Below, in pieces: positions 53,774 to 62,911 of a stretch of DNA of 64,000 nt. The notes under the pieces were generated by a model. It did no database searches and was not told the origin of the DNA. It saw only the letters and a program-made list of their open reading frames with translations. Source of the DNA: Pseudomonas luteola NBRC 103146 (lineage in GTDB: Bacteria; Pseudomonadota; Gammaproteobacteria; Pseudomonadales; Pseudomonadaceae). The stretch lies in contig NZ_BDAE01000008.1 of the NCBI RefSeq assembly GCF_002091675.1, positions 1-64,000 on the forward strand. Reading direction: 5' to 3'. The position numbers and the translations under genes are program-made. Positions within the stretch are counted from its first letter, which is position 1, and the number at the start of each line of letters is the position of its first letter.

Positions 53774-53953
53774 AACGACCTGATTGCCATGCGTGCTTAA
53801 TAAAAAGATGGATAGACCAATCAATAAAAGGACGTTGATAAAAAGGCCCTAGTTTGGCTTTAAAAACACATCAGGTGATCCCTGCCTTTCAACACCTGAA
53901 AGCCAGCTTGACCTTGAATATACGCTTCCCAATCATTTAGATGACTTAAACTC
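53774..53953. other. AT-rich gap after luxI
   Basis: No gene or clear hairpin is seen in these 180 bp. The DNA is AT-rich relative to neighbours. It forms the 5' side of the short Arc-like frame at 53954, for which it may hold the promoter. Confidence 0.4.
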
Positions 53954-54082
53954 ATGACTCAGGCAATCAGATCTTATTCCAGCCGTACAGCAGACAAATT
54001 TGTCGTCCGTCTTCCTGGACGTCAGCAGAACGCCTTGATTTCATTGATCGCCGATAACGCAGCGACAGCAGCACGCGAATAG
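53954..54082 (+). pseudogene. Truncated Arc-like DNA-binding protein
   Basis: A 42-codon frame reading MTQAIRSYSSRTADKFVVRL and then PGRQQNALISLIADNAATAA. The SRTADKFVVRLP stretch is the beta-strand DNA-contact segment of Arc-type repressors, but the following second helix and the conserved NHRSMNSEI part are missing and a TAG comes early. It may be a remnant or a very small protein. No good ribosome site is present. A hairpin terminator follows. Confidence 0.5.
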
Positions 54083-54090
54083 GCACTCTT

Positions 54091-54134
54091 ATCCGGGCCT
54101 GTCTTCCGCCATAAAGGCGGGTCCGGATCTTTTC
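54091..54134 (+). terminator. Terminator downstream of luxI and the Arc-like frame
   Basis: A nested hairpin: outer ATCCGG (54091-54096) with CCGGAT (54123-54128), inner CCGCC-ataaa-GGCGG (54106-54120), followed by CTTTTC. It would end transcripts coming from the luxI side. Confidence 0.65.
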
Positions 54135-54339
54135 AGTTACAGCCCAAGGCTTACCCCTACACCCCAGTACCCCCGTCCCTCGTTCATCCCCTCTAAAAAC
54201 AAGCGAACCGCAGATGACAACAGCACCGCATTATCTATAATTGGATTCTGCCTTTGCTCTCTTCTTGTCATCTTTAACAGGCTGCAATGTTTGCTTGCTT
54301 CTTCGCCCTTGCGTGCCTGTATGTTCAGAGGCTTTCGCC

Positions 54340-54435
54340 ATGCGCGTCTTTTACTTTCTCTTGATTCTTACCACTGGTCTTGCATTTCTCTGGTTATCAC
54401 TCTCTGATATCCCCGGCCTTATCACGTTCTCGTGA
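54340..54435 (+). CDS. Possible 31-residue membrane peptide
   Basis: ATG with an upstream AGAGGC site opens MRVFYFLLILTTGLAFLWLS plus 11 more residues, a single membrane-spanning segment. Stop is at 54435, just before a hairpin (54443-54466). It has no recognised relatives; the ribosome site and the compact membrane-only content are the only support. Confidence 0.35.
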   Translation: MRVFYFLLILTTGLAFLWLSLSDIPGLITFS

Positions 54436-54479
54436 ATACTTCTGGTGCCTGCTTTATCAGGCGCCAGGCTAACCTCACC

Positions 54480-55175
54480 TTAAGCACCACCTGACCGTAG
54501 CGCACGATGTTGCTGATAGCGCCCCAGCAACGTACCTATCGCGACAACGATCAGCGCGCCTGTTACACCTGCTGCGTAATGCGCCCATGAAGGCAAGGCA
54601 GGCAGGCTGGTATCGGCCACCGCCATTCCACCCGCAATCCAGCCCAACAGCGCCGCGCCCAATTTGATGATGATTGGAAAACGCTCCATCAGGCGCAACA
54701 CCAGCTTGCTCCCCCAAATAATGATCGGGATGCTGACCACGATTCCAAAAATGACCAGTTCGAGCTGGCCATGGGACGCCCCTGCCACCGCCACAACGTT
54801 ATCCAGGCTCATAAGCGCATCTGCCACGATAATGGTCCAGATAGCGCCCAGCAGTTTCGGGCTTGCCTTTAAATCAGCATGTTCGTCCTCACCCTCGGGC
54901 AGCATCAGTTTTATACCGATCCAGGCGAGCAGCAGCGCACCAACTAGCTTGAGATAAGGCAACGTCAGCAATTCAAGAGCAAAAAAGATCAATACGATCC
55001 TGAGCAGGATGGCACCGAGCGCGCCACCCAGAATGGCTTTATTTCGCTGCGCCTCGGGCAGTTTTCGACAGGCCAGTGCAATTACCACGGCATTGTCGCC
55101 ACCCAAGAGGATATCGATCAGGATGATCTGTCCAACAGCAAGCCAAAGATCAGGATTATTCATTAGCTCATTCAA
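54480..55175 (-). CDS. TerC/YjbE-family integral membrane protein
   Basis: A 231-residue protein with about seven helices. It has the TerC signature ILIDILLGGDNAVVIALACR and its repeat IIVADALMSLDNVVAVAGAS, where the two Asp-Asn pairs in the membrane define the family. TerC relatives export manganese or help metal loading of exported proteins. A cytoplasmic acidic loop (PEGEDEHADL) separates the halves. A second ATG five codons in is an alternative start. Confidence 0.88.
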   Translation of the reverse strand: MNELMNNPDLWLAVGQIILIDILLGGDNAVVIALACRKLPEAQRNKAILGGALGAILLRIVLIFFALELLTLPYLKLVGALLLAWIGIKLMLPEGEDEHADLKASPKLLGAIWTIIVADALMSLDNVVAVAGASHGQLELVIFGIVVSIPIIIWGSKLVLRLMERFPIIIKLGAALLGWIAGGMAVADTSLPALPSWAHYAAGVTGALIVVAIGTLLGRYQQHRALRSGGA

Positions 55176-55385
55176 TATTATCTCCCTTGAAACAAGGACA
55201 GCCGCAACGTACCGAGCCAGAACACGCGAAGTCTGCCGGTGAGGATTTACACCCCTTGTGGAGCCTCAATGTATCCAAAGGTTTCATGAAGAAGTGCAGA
55301 CGACCGGAAAGAACGCCTGCTGCCGAGGTCATACGCCTATCCCTACAACGCATCGTGGATGACATTACCGCTACAAGGAGCTCTT

Positions 55386-56171
55386 TTGGAACCGCTGAAA
55401 ATCGCCACATTCAATGTGAATGGCCTGCAGGCACGACGTGCTCATCTGCTCGAATGGCTACACCGTGAATCCCCTGACATTGTGTGTTTGCAGGAATTGA
55501 AAATGGCTGATGCCAGTTTTCCTGTCGATGAGATCCAGAATGCCGGTTACGGTGCGTTATGGCAGGGCCAGAAGTCCTGGAATGGAGTGGCTATCCTGGC
55601 AAAGGGCGAAACGCCCCAGGAAAGTCGACGCGGCCTCCCGGGTAATGAGAACGACCCCCAGAGCCGTTATCTGGAAGCGGTCGCTCATGGAGTCGTCGTG
55701 GGTTGCCTGTATCTTCCCAATGGCAATCCACAACCAGGTCCTAAATTTGACTACAAGCTGGATTGGTTTGAAAAGCTAAATGCTCATGCTGCCCAGCTGC
55801 AGGCAAGTGGTCATCCGGTCGTTCTTGCGGGCGACTACAATGTCATTCCTACAGATGAGGATATCTATAGCACGCGCTCCTGGCAGAAAGATGCGTTATT
55901 GCAACCGGAAAGCCGAGCCTGCTTCGAGCAGCTTCTAGAACAAGGCTGGACCGATGCCCTGCGCACCTGCCACCCTAACGAGCGCATCTATACATTCTGG
56001 GACTATTTCCGCCAGCATTGGCAGAAAAACTCGGGCATGCGTATCGATCATCTCCTGCTCAGTGCATCACTCGCGCCACGCCTGCTGGATGCCGGTGTAG
56101 ACCGCTGGGTACGTGACCAGCCCCATGCCAGTGATCACGCTCCTACCTGGATTACGCTCAAGGCTCCATAG
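55386..56171 (+). CDS. xthA: Exodeoxyribonuclease III family protein
   Basis: A 261-residue Mg-dependent AP endonuclease/exonuclease of the EEP fold. Motifs are ATFNVNGLQARRAHL, VCLQELKMAD (metal Glu), LYLPNGNPQPG, VLAGDYNVIPTDEDIY (Asp/Asn) and the C-terminal DHAPTW catalytic pair. The start is a TTG at 55386 with a strong AAGGAG six bases upstream; no ATG fits the fold start. It acts in base-excision repair. Confidence 0.9.
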   Translation: MEPLKIATFNVNGLQARRAHLLEWLHRESPDIVCLQELKMADASFPVDEIQNAGYGALWQGQKSWNGVAILAKGETPQESRRGLPGNENDPQSRYLEAVAHGVVVGCLYLPNGNPQPGPKFDYKLDWFEKLNAHAAQLQASGHPVVLAGDYNVIPTDEDIYSTRSWQKDALLQPESRACFEQLLEQGWTDALRTCHPNERIYTFWDYFRQHWQKNSGMRIDHLLLSASLAPRLLDAGVDRWVRDQPHASDHAPTWITLKAP

Positions 56172-56239
56172 TCGAAGACACGATCCGGTCATGGACACCA
56201 TGCTACATTCGGGATCTATCCATCGCCGCAAAACAGACC

Positions 56240-56791
56240 GTGACTCAGCCTACCCTCCTATCGGACCGTTTGCTATTAAGCCCGCTCCTGCCAAGTGATG
56301 CGCCACGCATTCAGTTGCTGGCCAATTCGCCCTTGATTGCCGATGTAACGGCGCACATTCCCCATCCGTATCCCGATGGATTGGCCGAATCATGGATCGC
56401 TACTCACATCGCTCGCTGGGAAGCCGGCGAGCTGGCTGCCTTTGGCATTCGATTGAAACAGACAGAGCAGCTGATTGGCGTCATTTCGCTGAATCACATC
56501 CGTGACCGACGCGCTATCGTTGCCTATTGGATCGGCGTGGATTACTGGAATCAGGGATACGGCTCCGAAGCCTGCAAGGCTATTACAGACTTTGGCTTTC
56601 AAACGCTGGACCTGATTGAGGTGCGCGGCAATCACCTTGCGCGCAATCCTGCCTCAGGCAGGGTTCTGGTCAAGAGCGGCTTCGAGTATTTGTTTTCTAA
56701 ACCCGCTTCACTAGGTTTGAAAACGGAAGACGAAATGATGATGTTCTATCGTCTCACCTGTAGCCCACAAGGTGAGGCAATCAGCGTCTAA
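56240..56791 (+). CDS. GNAT acetyltransferase, RimJ/RimL type
   Basis: A 183-residue N-acetyltransferase. It opens TLLSDRLLLSPLLPSDAPRI and has AYWIGVDYWNQGYGSEACKA (acetyl-CoA site) and NPASGRVLVKSGFEYL, all typical of the RimJ/RimL group. The start is a GTG at 56240. It is 68 bp after xthA and probably read with it. Substrate unknown. Confidence 0.82.
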   Translation: MTQPTLLSDRLLLSPLLPSDAPRIQLLANSPLIADVTAHIPHPYPDGLAESWIATHIARWEAGELAAFGIRLKQTEQLIGVISLNHIRDRRAIVAYWIGVDYWNQGYGSEACKAITDFGFQTLDLIEVRGNHLARNPASGRVLVKSGFEYLFSKPASLGLKTEDEMMMFYRLTCSPQGEAISV

Positions 56792-56827
56792 ACGGATGCC
56801 CTCCGGGGCAGACCGGACGGCATCCGT
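56792..56827. terminator. Hairpin between convergent GNAT and ABC genes
   Basis: ACGGATGCC (56792-56800) pairs with GGCATCCGT (56819-56827), with a further CCGG/CCGG pairing inside. Located right after the GNAT stop and 9 bp from the ABC transporter stop. TTTAG follows on the minus strand. Likely a shared terminator. Confidence 0.6.
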
Positions 56828-56835
56828 GTTAGAGG

Positions 56836-58545
56836 TCAATGCGCTACTTCGTCGAGTTCATTGCTTTTGATCCGCGTCAGCCGCCCTTCGAACAGGCGAT
56901 ACACCTGATCGGCCACATCAATCAGTGCAGGCCGGTGCGATACGGCAATTATGGTAATACCAGGAGTCAGCGCTTTCAGGGTATGGCTGATCGCGGCTTC
57001 GGACTCAGGATCTAGCGCACTGGTAGCCTCATCTAGAATCAACAAACGAGGGTTATGCGCCAGGGCACGGGCAATAACGATACGCTGACGCTGCCCACCC
57101 GAAAGACGTCCGCCCCGCTCCCCTACGACAGCATTCATACCGCCCGTGAGCTTTTCCACGAACTCCCATGCTCCGGCCTGCTTCAGCGCCCGCTCGGCAT
57201 CAGCAGCCGTAAGTTCGGGATCACCCAGCGTAACGTTAGCCAGAACGGTGTCATGCAACAGTAAGGTTTCTTGCGGCACATAGCCAATCAGGCGACGCCA
57301 TTGGCGCTTGTCGAGCTCCTCAATCGGAACACTGTCGATCAGGACACGTCCAGACTGGGCAGCCAGCAGCGCACATATCAGATCCAGAATAGTGGTCTTT
57401 CCCGAGCCAGACGGCCCTATAAGGCTGGTGAATGTTCCGACCGGAATAGTAAGGTCCACCTCGCTCAGGATCGGTTTGCTTCCGTAATGAAAGGACACCT
57501 GCTCGAACACGATAGCGCTTTTCAGAGACGGTGTGCGGGTGCCGCCATTGGGCTCAGCATCCGCCAGCGCCGCGTTGATGGAATCCTGTAACGCCCAATA
57601 GGCGCTCTCCTGTGCGGCCATCCGATGATAGCGCTGCTGTGCCTTGTGAAGCAGACCCAGTACCCGCACCACCAGAAAAATGAGCACCATGACAGACGAC
57701 AGAGGCAGCTTCCAGACCACCAGCGCCGCATACAACCCAGCGGCTGCCAGGATGGCAAGCATGGGCTCCTGAAGCGCACGCAACGCTTCACGGCTCATGA
57801 CCTCACGTTCCATCGCCTTGTTGAGCTCGGCTGCCTGATGGCGAAGCAGCGAATCGGCAATGTCATAACGCGCCATGGCTTTGAGCGGCTTGACCGACCC
57901 CAGCGTATCGGTCAGATGAGCCAGCAGCTCGCGCATGAGACTGGTCTGACTCTTGCCGGCGCGTCGGGACGTCTTTACCAGGCGCTGCAGGGCCATCAGG
58001 AGAAAACCTCCAAGGATGAGCGAAACCAGCGTTGCCTTCCACGAAACGATGAACGCAATGACGGCATACACAACCGCCTGAATGACCAGCGCCAACATGT
58101 TGGCCGCATGCTCATACCCTGTCGAGGCACGATAGGCTTCGGTCGCTACAGCATTGGCCAGCGCACCGGCAGGCTGACGCAGGTAATATTCCCAGCGACT
58201 CCCCAGCAACGCACGAATCAGATCGATTCGAAGGTCGGTGGCCACATGGGCTACGGCATAACCGACCTGACGGTTACCCAAGAGTACCAATGTACTGCTC
58301 AGCGTCAGCCCAACAACGATCACGACCAGCATCGTTACCAGCGTAGGCTCAAGACCCACCAGCCCAAGGACATGAATGACCTTATTGGCCAAGTCAGAAT
58401 GCGCCTGATCACCCAGGGCAATGGAGAGTAGCGGCAGTAAGGTCGTCAAGCCGACCCCTTCCGCGATACCTGCCAGCAGCAGGCTTATCAACATCAGAAA
58501 CGTACGCACCGGGTAAGCCCGGCCGTAAGCAAAAAGAATCCGCAT
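56836..58545 (-). CDS. ABC exporter, permease-ATPase half transporter
   Basis: A 569-residue half transporter. Six membrane helices span about residues 1-310; the ATPase follows with Walker A LIGPSGSGKTTILDLI, signature RLSGGQRQRIVIARAL, Walker B RLLILDEATSAL and the H-loop AVSHRP. Family members include MsbA-like lipid and drug exporters. It is the gene downstream of serine palmitoyltransferase on the same strand (170-bp gap), so it may move a sphingolipid or precursor across the inner membrane; that is inference from location. Confidence 0.9.
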   Translation of the reverse strand: MRILFAYGRAYPVRTFLMLISLLLAGIAEGVGLTTLLPLLSIALGDQAHSDLANKVIHVLGLVGLEPTLVTMLVVIVVGLTLSSTLVLLGNRQVGYAVAHVATDLRIDLIRALLGSRWEYYLRQPAGALANAVATEAYRASTGYEHAANMLALVIQAVVYAVIAFIVSWKATLVSLILGGFLLMALQRLVKTSRRAGKSQTSLMRELLAHLTDTLGSVKPLKAMARYDIADSLLRHQAAELNKAMEREVMSREALRALQEPMLAILAAAGLYAALVVWKLPLSSVMVLIFLVVRVLGLLHKAQQRYHRMAAQESAYWALQDSINAALADAEPNGGTRTPSLKSAIVFEQVSFHYGSKPILSEVDLTIPVGTFTSLIGPSGSGKTTILDLICALLAAQSGRVLIDSVPIEELDKRQWRRLIGYVPQETLLLHDTVLANVTLGDPELTAADAERALKQAGAWEFVEKLTGGMNAVVGERGGRLSGGQRQRIVIARALAHNPRLLILDEATSALDPESEAAISHTLKALTPGITIIAVSHRPALIDVADQVYRLFEGRLTRIKSNELDEVAH

Positions 58546-58676
58546 GGTATATCCGTTAGCGATGGGCTCGGTTAACTGGATAGGGAGCGCACGGCTCGAC
58601 CTATCGCCAGACTACAAAAGGGGTAATCCAGCTCCGTATCCCTGTGAGCCTATAGCTTGGTTCATAAACTTTCGAT

Positions 58677-58709
58677 CTGCCTTACCCCTGTAAAAGCGGC
58701 GTAAGGCAG
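58677..58709 (-). terminator. Hairpin between spt and the ABC gene
   Basis: CTGCCTTAC (58677-58685) pairs with GTAAGGCAG (58701-58709), 9 bp perfect, just after the spt stop. There is no T-run, so it may be a partial terminator or a messenger-stability element separating the ABC gene from the synthesis genes. Confidence 0.45.
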
Positions 58710-58714
58710 ACACG

Positions 58715-59917
58715 TCAGCCGACTTGCGCCACGGTCGAAAACACACCACGTAGCGTTGCAAAGGCAGCAATGATCTGGTCGATCTGTTCTGGCGTATGCG
58801 CCGCGCTAACACTGCAGCGAACCAGCGCATCCCCGTTGGGGCTGGCAGGAGGCAGCACCAGATTCACATAAACGCCCTGCTCGATCAGCGCTTCCCAGAA
58901 GGCAACCCCCTCCTTGGGCGAACCCAGCATGACCGGAATGACAGGACTCGGCCTTGAACTTACCCGATAGCCTAACGCCGACAATCCCTTGTGCAACTGT
59001 CGTGCATTGTCCCAAAGCTGCGTTCTAAGCTCAGGACGGGTACGCAGGCTACGTAACGCCGTACGCACGGAAGCAATCACTGAAGGCGAAGGTGACGCTG
59101 TAAAGATATAAGGGCGACTTGCATAACGAAGCAGATCGAACTCAGCGTGCTGGCTTGCTGCAAAGCCGCCAATCGCACCCAGACTCTTGCTGAACGTACC
59201 CAGGATGACATCTACCTCATCCTCGACGCCCAACTCCTCGGCCAGACCGCGGCCGTTGGCGCCCAGCACCCCAACGGAATGCGCTTCATCAACCAGCAGA
59301 TATCCACCCAGACGACGCTTGATCTCGACGATTTCCTTGAGTGGCGCCTGATCACCCATCATGCTGTAGATGCCTTCTACAATGATGATCGCATCACGGG
59401 CCTTTTCGCCCAGGCGAAGCATGCGCTTTTCCAGGTCGGCGGCATCGTTATGCCGGAAGCGAATGACCTGTGCCCCACCCATGCGGCAGGCATCATAGAT
59501 ACTGGCATGGCAATCGGCATCCAGCAGCACGATGTCGTCCGGCCCCGCCAGGGTGCCGATAATGCCCAGGTTGGCCAGATAGCCTGTCGAGAATACAATG
59601 ACCGAGCGGCGCTGAAAGAAATCACCTAATTCCTCTTCAAGTGCCATGTGACTGCCGTAGCTGCCATTGGCCATGCGCGAGCCGGTCGTACCAGTGCCTT
59701 CATGTTCCAACGCCTGCTGGGCAGCCTTAATGCATTCAGCATCGAAGGTCAACCCCAGGTAATTGTTGGTTCCCGCAAGCACTACACGCCACTGCCCGAT
59801 ACGTCCTTCAGTAGGCGTATAGATTTCGTCAATGCGCGTACCAAAGGGACTGGGCTCCGCCTGGATCAGAGCGGTACGTTCCTGTGCCAGCTTGTTGAAC
59901 TTATCGAACAGTGCCAT
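58715..59917 (-). CDS. spt: Serine palmitoyltransferase
   Basis: A 400-residue PLP-dependent alpha-oxoamine synthase. It condenses L-serine with a fatty acyl thioester to 3-ketosphinganine. Key sites are His137 (DADCHASIYD), Asp210 and His213 (LLVDEAHSVGVLG) and the PLP lysine Lys244 (GTFSKSLGAIGGF). The RPYIFTAS and VNLVLPPASPNG segments match Sphingomonas-type SPT rather than biotin-pathway BioF. The start at 59917 lies inside the 3' end of acp (17-base overlap), with GGAG seven bases upstream, so translation is coupled. Confidence 0.93.
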   Translation of the reverse strand: MALFDKFNKLAQERTALIQAEPSPFGTRIDEIYTPTEGRIGQWRVVLAGTNNYLGLTFDAECIKAAQQALEHEGTGTTGSRMANGSYGSHMALEEELGDFFQRRSVIVFSTGYLANLGIIGTLAGPDDIVLLDADCHASIYDACRMGGAQVIRFRHNDAADLEKRMLRLGEKARDAIIIVEGIYSMMGDQAPLKEIVEIKRRLGGYLLVDEAHSVGVLGANGRGLAEELGVEDEVDVILGTFSKSLGAIGGFAASQHAEFDLLRYASRPYIFTASPSPSVIASVRTALRSLRTRPELRTQLWDNARQLHKGLSALGYRVSSRPSPVIPVMLGSPKEGVAFWEALIEQGVYVNLVLPPASPNGDALVRCSVSAAHTPEQIDQIIAAFATLRGVFSTVAQVG

Positions 59918-60164
59918 CTGCAGGCTCCAGCAAAGCGATGACAGCATGTGCCAGTTGCGCGGGGGTTCGGACGTCGGTCAGGACATTGAGCGGGATGGAG
60001 ATATCGAACTCGTCTTCCATTTCCATCAGAAGATCCATGACCTTGATGGAGTCCAGGCCAAGTTCCTGAATCAGATCGATGTCGGGATGAATAGGCGTAC
60101 CGGGAGGCGCAAGGCGATTGAGGTAAGCAAAAATCTTTTCGAGTATTTTTTCTTGGGATGTCAT
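59901..60164 (-). CDS. Dedicated acyl carrier protein of the sphingolipid cluster
   Basis: An 87-residue acyl carrier protein with the phosphopantetheine motif LGLDSIKVMDLLMEMED (Ser39). Family members carry an acyl chain as a thioester. Position directly before spt, with overlapping reading frames, indicates it presents the acyl group to serine palmitoyltransferase, as the small ACP of the Caulobacter cluster does. The start at 60164 follows AGGGACTTAGTC. Confidence 0.92.
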   Translation of the reverse strand: MTSQEKILEKIFAYLNRLAPPGTPIHPDIDLIQELGLDSIKVMDLLMEMEDEFDISIPLNVLTDVRTPAQLAHAVIALLEPADGTVR

Positions 60165-60201
60165 GACTAAGTCCCTAAACGGAATGAATGCCCTAGGCCT
60201 T

Positions 60202-61116
60202 TCAGAAACTACGCTCTTGCAAAGCCTTCTCCAGCAGGATATTTGGATGCCATCCCAGTGCCTGCTCAACGGCTGCATTACTGCATGACCAGTCAGGATG
60301 TCTCAACTCACCTACCTTGGCGGGTGTCAGCATGGGTGCACGTCGTGTCAGGCGGGAAAGGGACAGATTGACCTGTGCCATTCCCTCAAGCACTGCGGCA
60401 GGCACAGTAACCTTACGCACCGGCCCTTGGCGAACTCTTTTAGCAATCTCGGCAATGCTCTGCCAGTCATAGCCGCCAGGATGACCATCACTGAGTTCAT
60501 AGGTAGCCGAGTGTACCTGCGAGGCACCGACCCAGGCCACCACAGCGCGGACGAGATCTTCCACATGAATGAATGACAAGCGTGCGGATTGCTCACCCAG
60601 CGTCAATAGCCAGCCACGCAGCAACCACTGGAATAGTGGCCGCATCTCCTTGTCGCCCGGCCCATAAACTGCGGTAGGTCTGAATACCGTAACCGGAAGG
60701 TCGCCGGCCCGTTGCTGGATAGCCTGCTCTGCCTCACGCTTGGAGGCTGCATACCAGGACAACTCTGGATGCCGAGCCGCTAAAGAAGACATCAAAAGAA
60801 ACCGCCGGCCTGCACCAATCCGCCGTACAGCCTCCATCAGATGGGCGCTGCCGTCGACGTTGATCCGGTTGAACTGGTCGGGCGTGCTGCCTCTAACGGC
60901 ACCGGCAAGGTGGATAACAATGTCCGCCCCGTCTACCAGACGCTCAAGTGAATCAGGCTCCTCAAGCGAACCCTTGATCCAGGTGACACCGTCGCGGGGG
61001 CCGTCTTCGCGTCGGTTTAGAGCGCGTACCGTGAGATTCGCTTCAACCAGACGCTTGCGCAAGATGGTTCCGATAAAGCCTGTCGCCCCCGTGAGGGCGA
61101 CAACCTGAGCGGTCAA
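60202..61116 (-). CDS. NAD-dependent epimerase/reductase, CerR-like
   Basis: A 304-residue extended SDR with VALTGATGFIGTILRKRL at the N-terminus, VIHLAGAVRGS, SSLAARHPELSWYAASK (Ser, Tyr-x3-Lys) and FRPTAVYGPGDKEM. In the Caulobacter pathway CerR reduces 3-ketoceramide. No ATG suits the fold; a TTG at 61116, five bases after the ligase stop and preceded by GGATAA, is the best start. Placed between the acyl ligase and ACP genes. Confidence 0.85.
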   Translation of the reverse strand: MTAQVVALTGATGFIGTILRKRLVEANLTVRALNRREDGPRDGVTWIKGSLEEPDSLERLVDGADIVIHLAGAVRGSTPDQFNRINVDGSAHLMEAVRRIGAGRRFLLMSSLAARHPELSWYAASKREAEQAIQQRAGDLPVTVFRPTAVYGPGDKEMRPLFQWLLRGWLLTLGEQSARLSFIHVEDLVRAVVAWVGASQVHSATYELSDGHPGGYDWQSIAEIAKRVRQGPVRKVTVPAAVLEGMAQVNLSLSRLTRRAPMLTPAKVGELRHPDWSCSNAAVEQALGWHPNILLEKALQERSF

Positions 61117-61120
61117 AGGC

Positions 61121-62869
61121 TTATCCAGCAGCAAGAGAGAGGCCGCAATCAGCCTCGATCTGCTGGATAAACCGCTTGCGTGCCTCGGCTCGCGAGGGCT
61201 TGCCGGAGGACGTACGCGGTAATGAATGAGGCGGCACCAGCTCCACCCGGCAGGTAAGGCCAAACTCGCTGTTGATGAGCTTGGTCAGCGATTGAGCAAA
61301 ATGCTCACGCTGTTCCGGATCCATGATGCGGCACTGAACCTGGACGACGACCTGAGGCTCCTCTTCCCCTGGAATAAGAAAGGCAATGACATCGCCGGGG
61401 CGAATATCCGGCTGACATTCGGCCAGGTACTCGATGTCCTGAGGCCAGATATTACGTCCGCGCACAATGATCAGGTCCTTGCGGCGGCCGGTAATATAAA
61501 GCTCACCCTTGGAGAGATAGCCCAGATCTCCCGTATCCAGCCAATCACCTTCAGGGCTCATGACTGCCTGGGTAGACTCTTCGTCGCAGAAATAACCCGA
61601 CATCAGGCTCGGCCCTTTCAGGGTAATACGACCGATTGCACGCTCGGGCAAGGCATGTCCGTTGTCATCACGGATTTCAAGCGTATGGCCGGGCAAGGCC
61701 GCACCACAATTGACAAAGCTGCTGGCGTTGCTGTCCGGCCCGTCAAAGGGAATGGCCTGGGAGTGGTGCTCAAGCTCCCAGCGATTGATACGGTCCGTCT
61801 GGATACCGGTATCACGACGCGCGAAGCTGACGCCCAGGGTGCTCTCCGCCAGTCCATAACAGGGCAAAAACGCCTTGCGATCAAAGCCCGTCCGTTCGAA
61901 CTGCATGGCGAAACGGTTCAACACCTCTGCCCTGATAGGCTCGGCGCCAATACCTGCGATGCGCCAGCTGGACAAATCAAAACGCTCCATATCGCTTTCG
62001 CGAACACGGCGCGTGCAAATGTCGTAACCAAAAGGAGGTGCAAACGAAATCGTACCGCGGTTCTGGCTGATCAGACTCAGCCACTGCCTGGGACGCATGG
62101 CAAAGTCCTGGGTCCGCAGATAGTCAACGGACAGTTGGGACGCCATCGGGCCAAGGACAAATCCGACCAACCCCATGTCATGGTAGAACGGTAACCACGA
62201 GACGCAGCGATCACCCGGCTGAACGCCCAGGCCATCTCGCGTAATGCCTTGCAGATTCGCCATCACAGCCCGCTGCGTTACAACGACACCACGTGGGAAA
62301 CGGGTACTGCCGGAGGTGTACTGCAAATACGCGACCTCATCGGCACGGGAAGGCGCCAGCTCGACTGCTAGAAGTGGGCGCAGGGAGAGCTCTTTGGCCG
62401 TACCGATGAATCGCATCGGCTGCTCAGCGGCCTCCTCGGCAAACTTGACTAACTCGGCCGGTGCGAATACGGCAGAGGCTTCGCAACTCTTGAGGAGTCC
62501 CTTGAGTTTCTTGACGTAGATATCGTGACTGCCTAGCCCCGAGGGAATCGGCAGCGGAACAGGCACAAAGCCGCCGTACTGACAGCCGTAGAAAACCTCC
62601 ATGAACGACAGGTCGGTGTCGGCGATCAGGGCAACCCGATCTCCCCGCTCAAGGCCCAAACCATGAAGCCGTTTAGCGACTTTGAGGGCCTCTCTTCTAA
62701 GGGCACCGTACTGTACAACAGCCGTCAGGCGGCAACGGCCATCATAGAAGTTCAGCCCTGTTTCTCCTTCAGCTGCATAATCAAGCGCTTCCGACAACGT
62801 CGAGAAGTCAGCCAGGCGCTGAGGTAAACCGTGTTGAGTTAGTGTTGCAGACATGTACAGTTCGGCCAT
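61121..62869 (-). CDS. Fatty acyl-AMP/acyl-ACP ligase of the sphingolipid cluster
   Basis: A 582-residue adenylate-forming enzyme of the FadD32/FAAL-like group. Motifs are AYLQYTSGSTRFPRGVVVTQ (A3 loop), CVSWLPFYHDMGLVGFV, CYGLAESTLGVSFA (A5), DWLDTGDLGYLSKGELYITG (A7) and GRRKDLIIVRGRNIWPQDIE (A8). The C-terminal lysine lies in RTSSGKPSRAEARK. It would activate a fatty acid and load it on the ACP encoded downstream. The start at 62869 has AGGACC eight bases upstream. Confidence 0.88.
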   Translation of the reverse strand: MAELYMSATLTQHGLPQRLADFSTLSEALDYAAEGETGLNFYDGRCRLTAVVQYGALRREALKVAKRLHGLGLERGDRVALIADTDLSFMEVFYGCQYGGFVPVPLPIPSGLGSHDIYVKKLKGLLKSCEASAVFAPAELVKFAEEAAEQPMRFIGTAKELSLRPLLAVELAPSRADEVAYLQYTSGSTRFPRGVVVTQRAVMANLQGITRDGLGVQPGDRCVSWLPFYHDMGLVGFVLGPMASQLSVDYLRTQDFAMRPRQWLSLISQNRGTISFAPPFGYDICTRRVRESDMERFDLSSWRIAGIGAEPIRAEVLNRFAMQFERTGFDRKAFLPCYGLAESTLGVSFARRDTGIQTDRINRWELEHHSQAIPFDGPDSNASSFVNCGAALPGHTLEIRDDNGHALPERAIGRITLKGPSLMSGYFCDEESTQAVMSPEGDWLDTGDLGYLSKGELYITGRRKDLIIVRGRNIWPQDIEYLAECQPDIRPGDVIAFLIPGEEEPQVVVQVQCRIMDPEQREHFAQSLTKLINSEFGLTCRVELVPPHSLPRTSSGKPSRAEARKRFIQQIEADCGLSLAAG

Positions 62870-62911
62870 CCCTTTGGTCCTGCTTTCAGCACATCGCATG
62901 CAGCGGGCCGA

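Noticed and set aside
54443-54466. TGGTGCCTG/CAGGCGCCA hairpin as terminator of terC
   Set aside because: It has one mismatch and no T-run on either strand; it may only be structure after the small frame.
55232-55257. Riboswitch-like motif upstream of terC (minus-strand GGGGTGTAAATCCTCACCGG)
   Set aside because: It loosely recalls FMN/cobalamin riboswitch pieces but lacks the other conserved elements, and no yybP-ykoY manganese motif was found either.
58715-59917. Biotin-pathway 8-amino-7-oxononanoate synthase (BioF)
   Set aside because: RPYIFTAS, coupling to a private ACP, ligase and reductase, and absence of other bio genes favour serine palmitoyltransferase.
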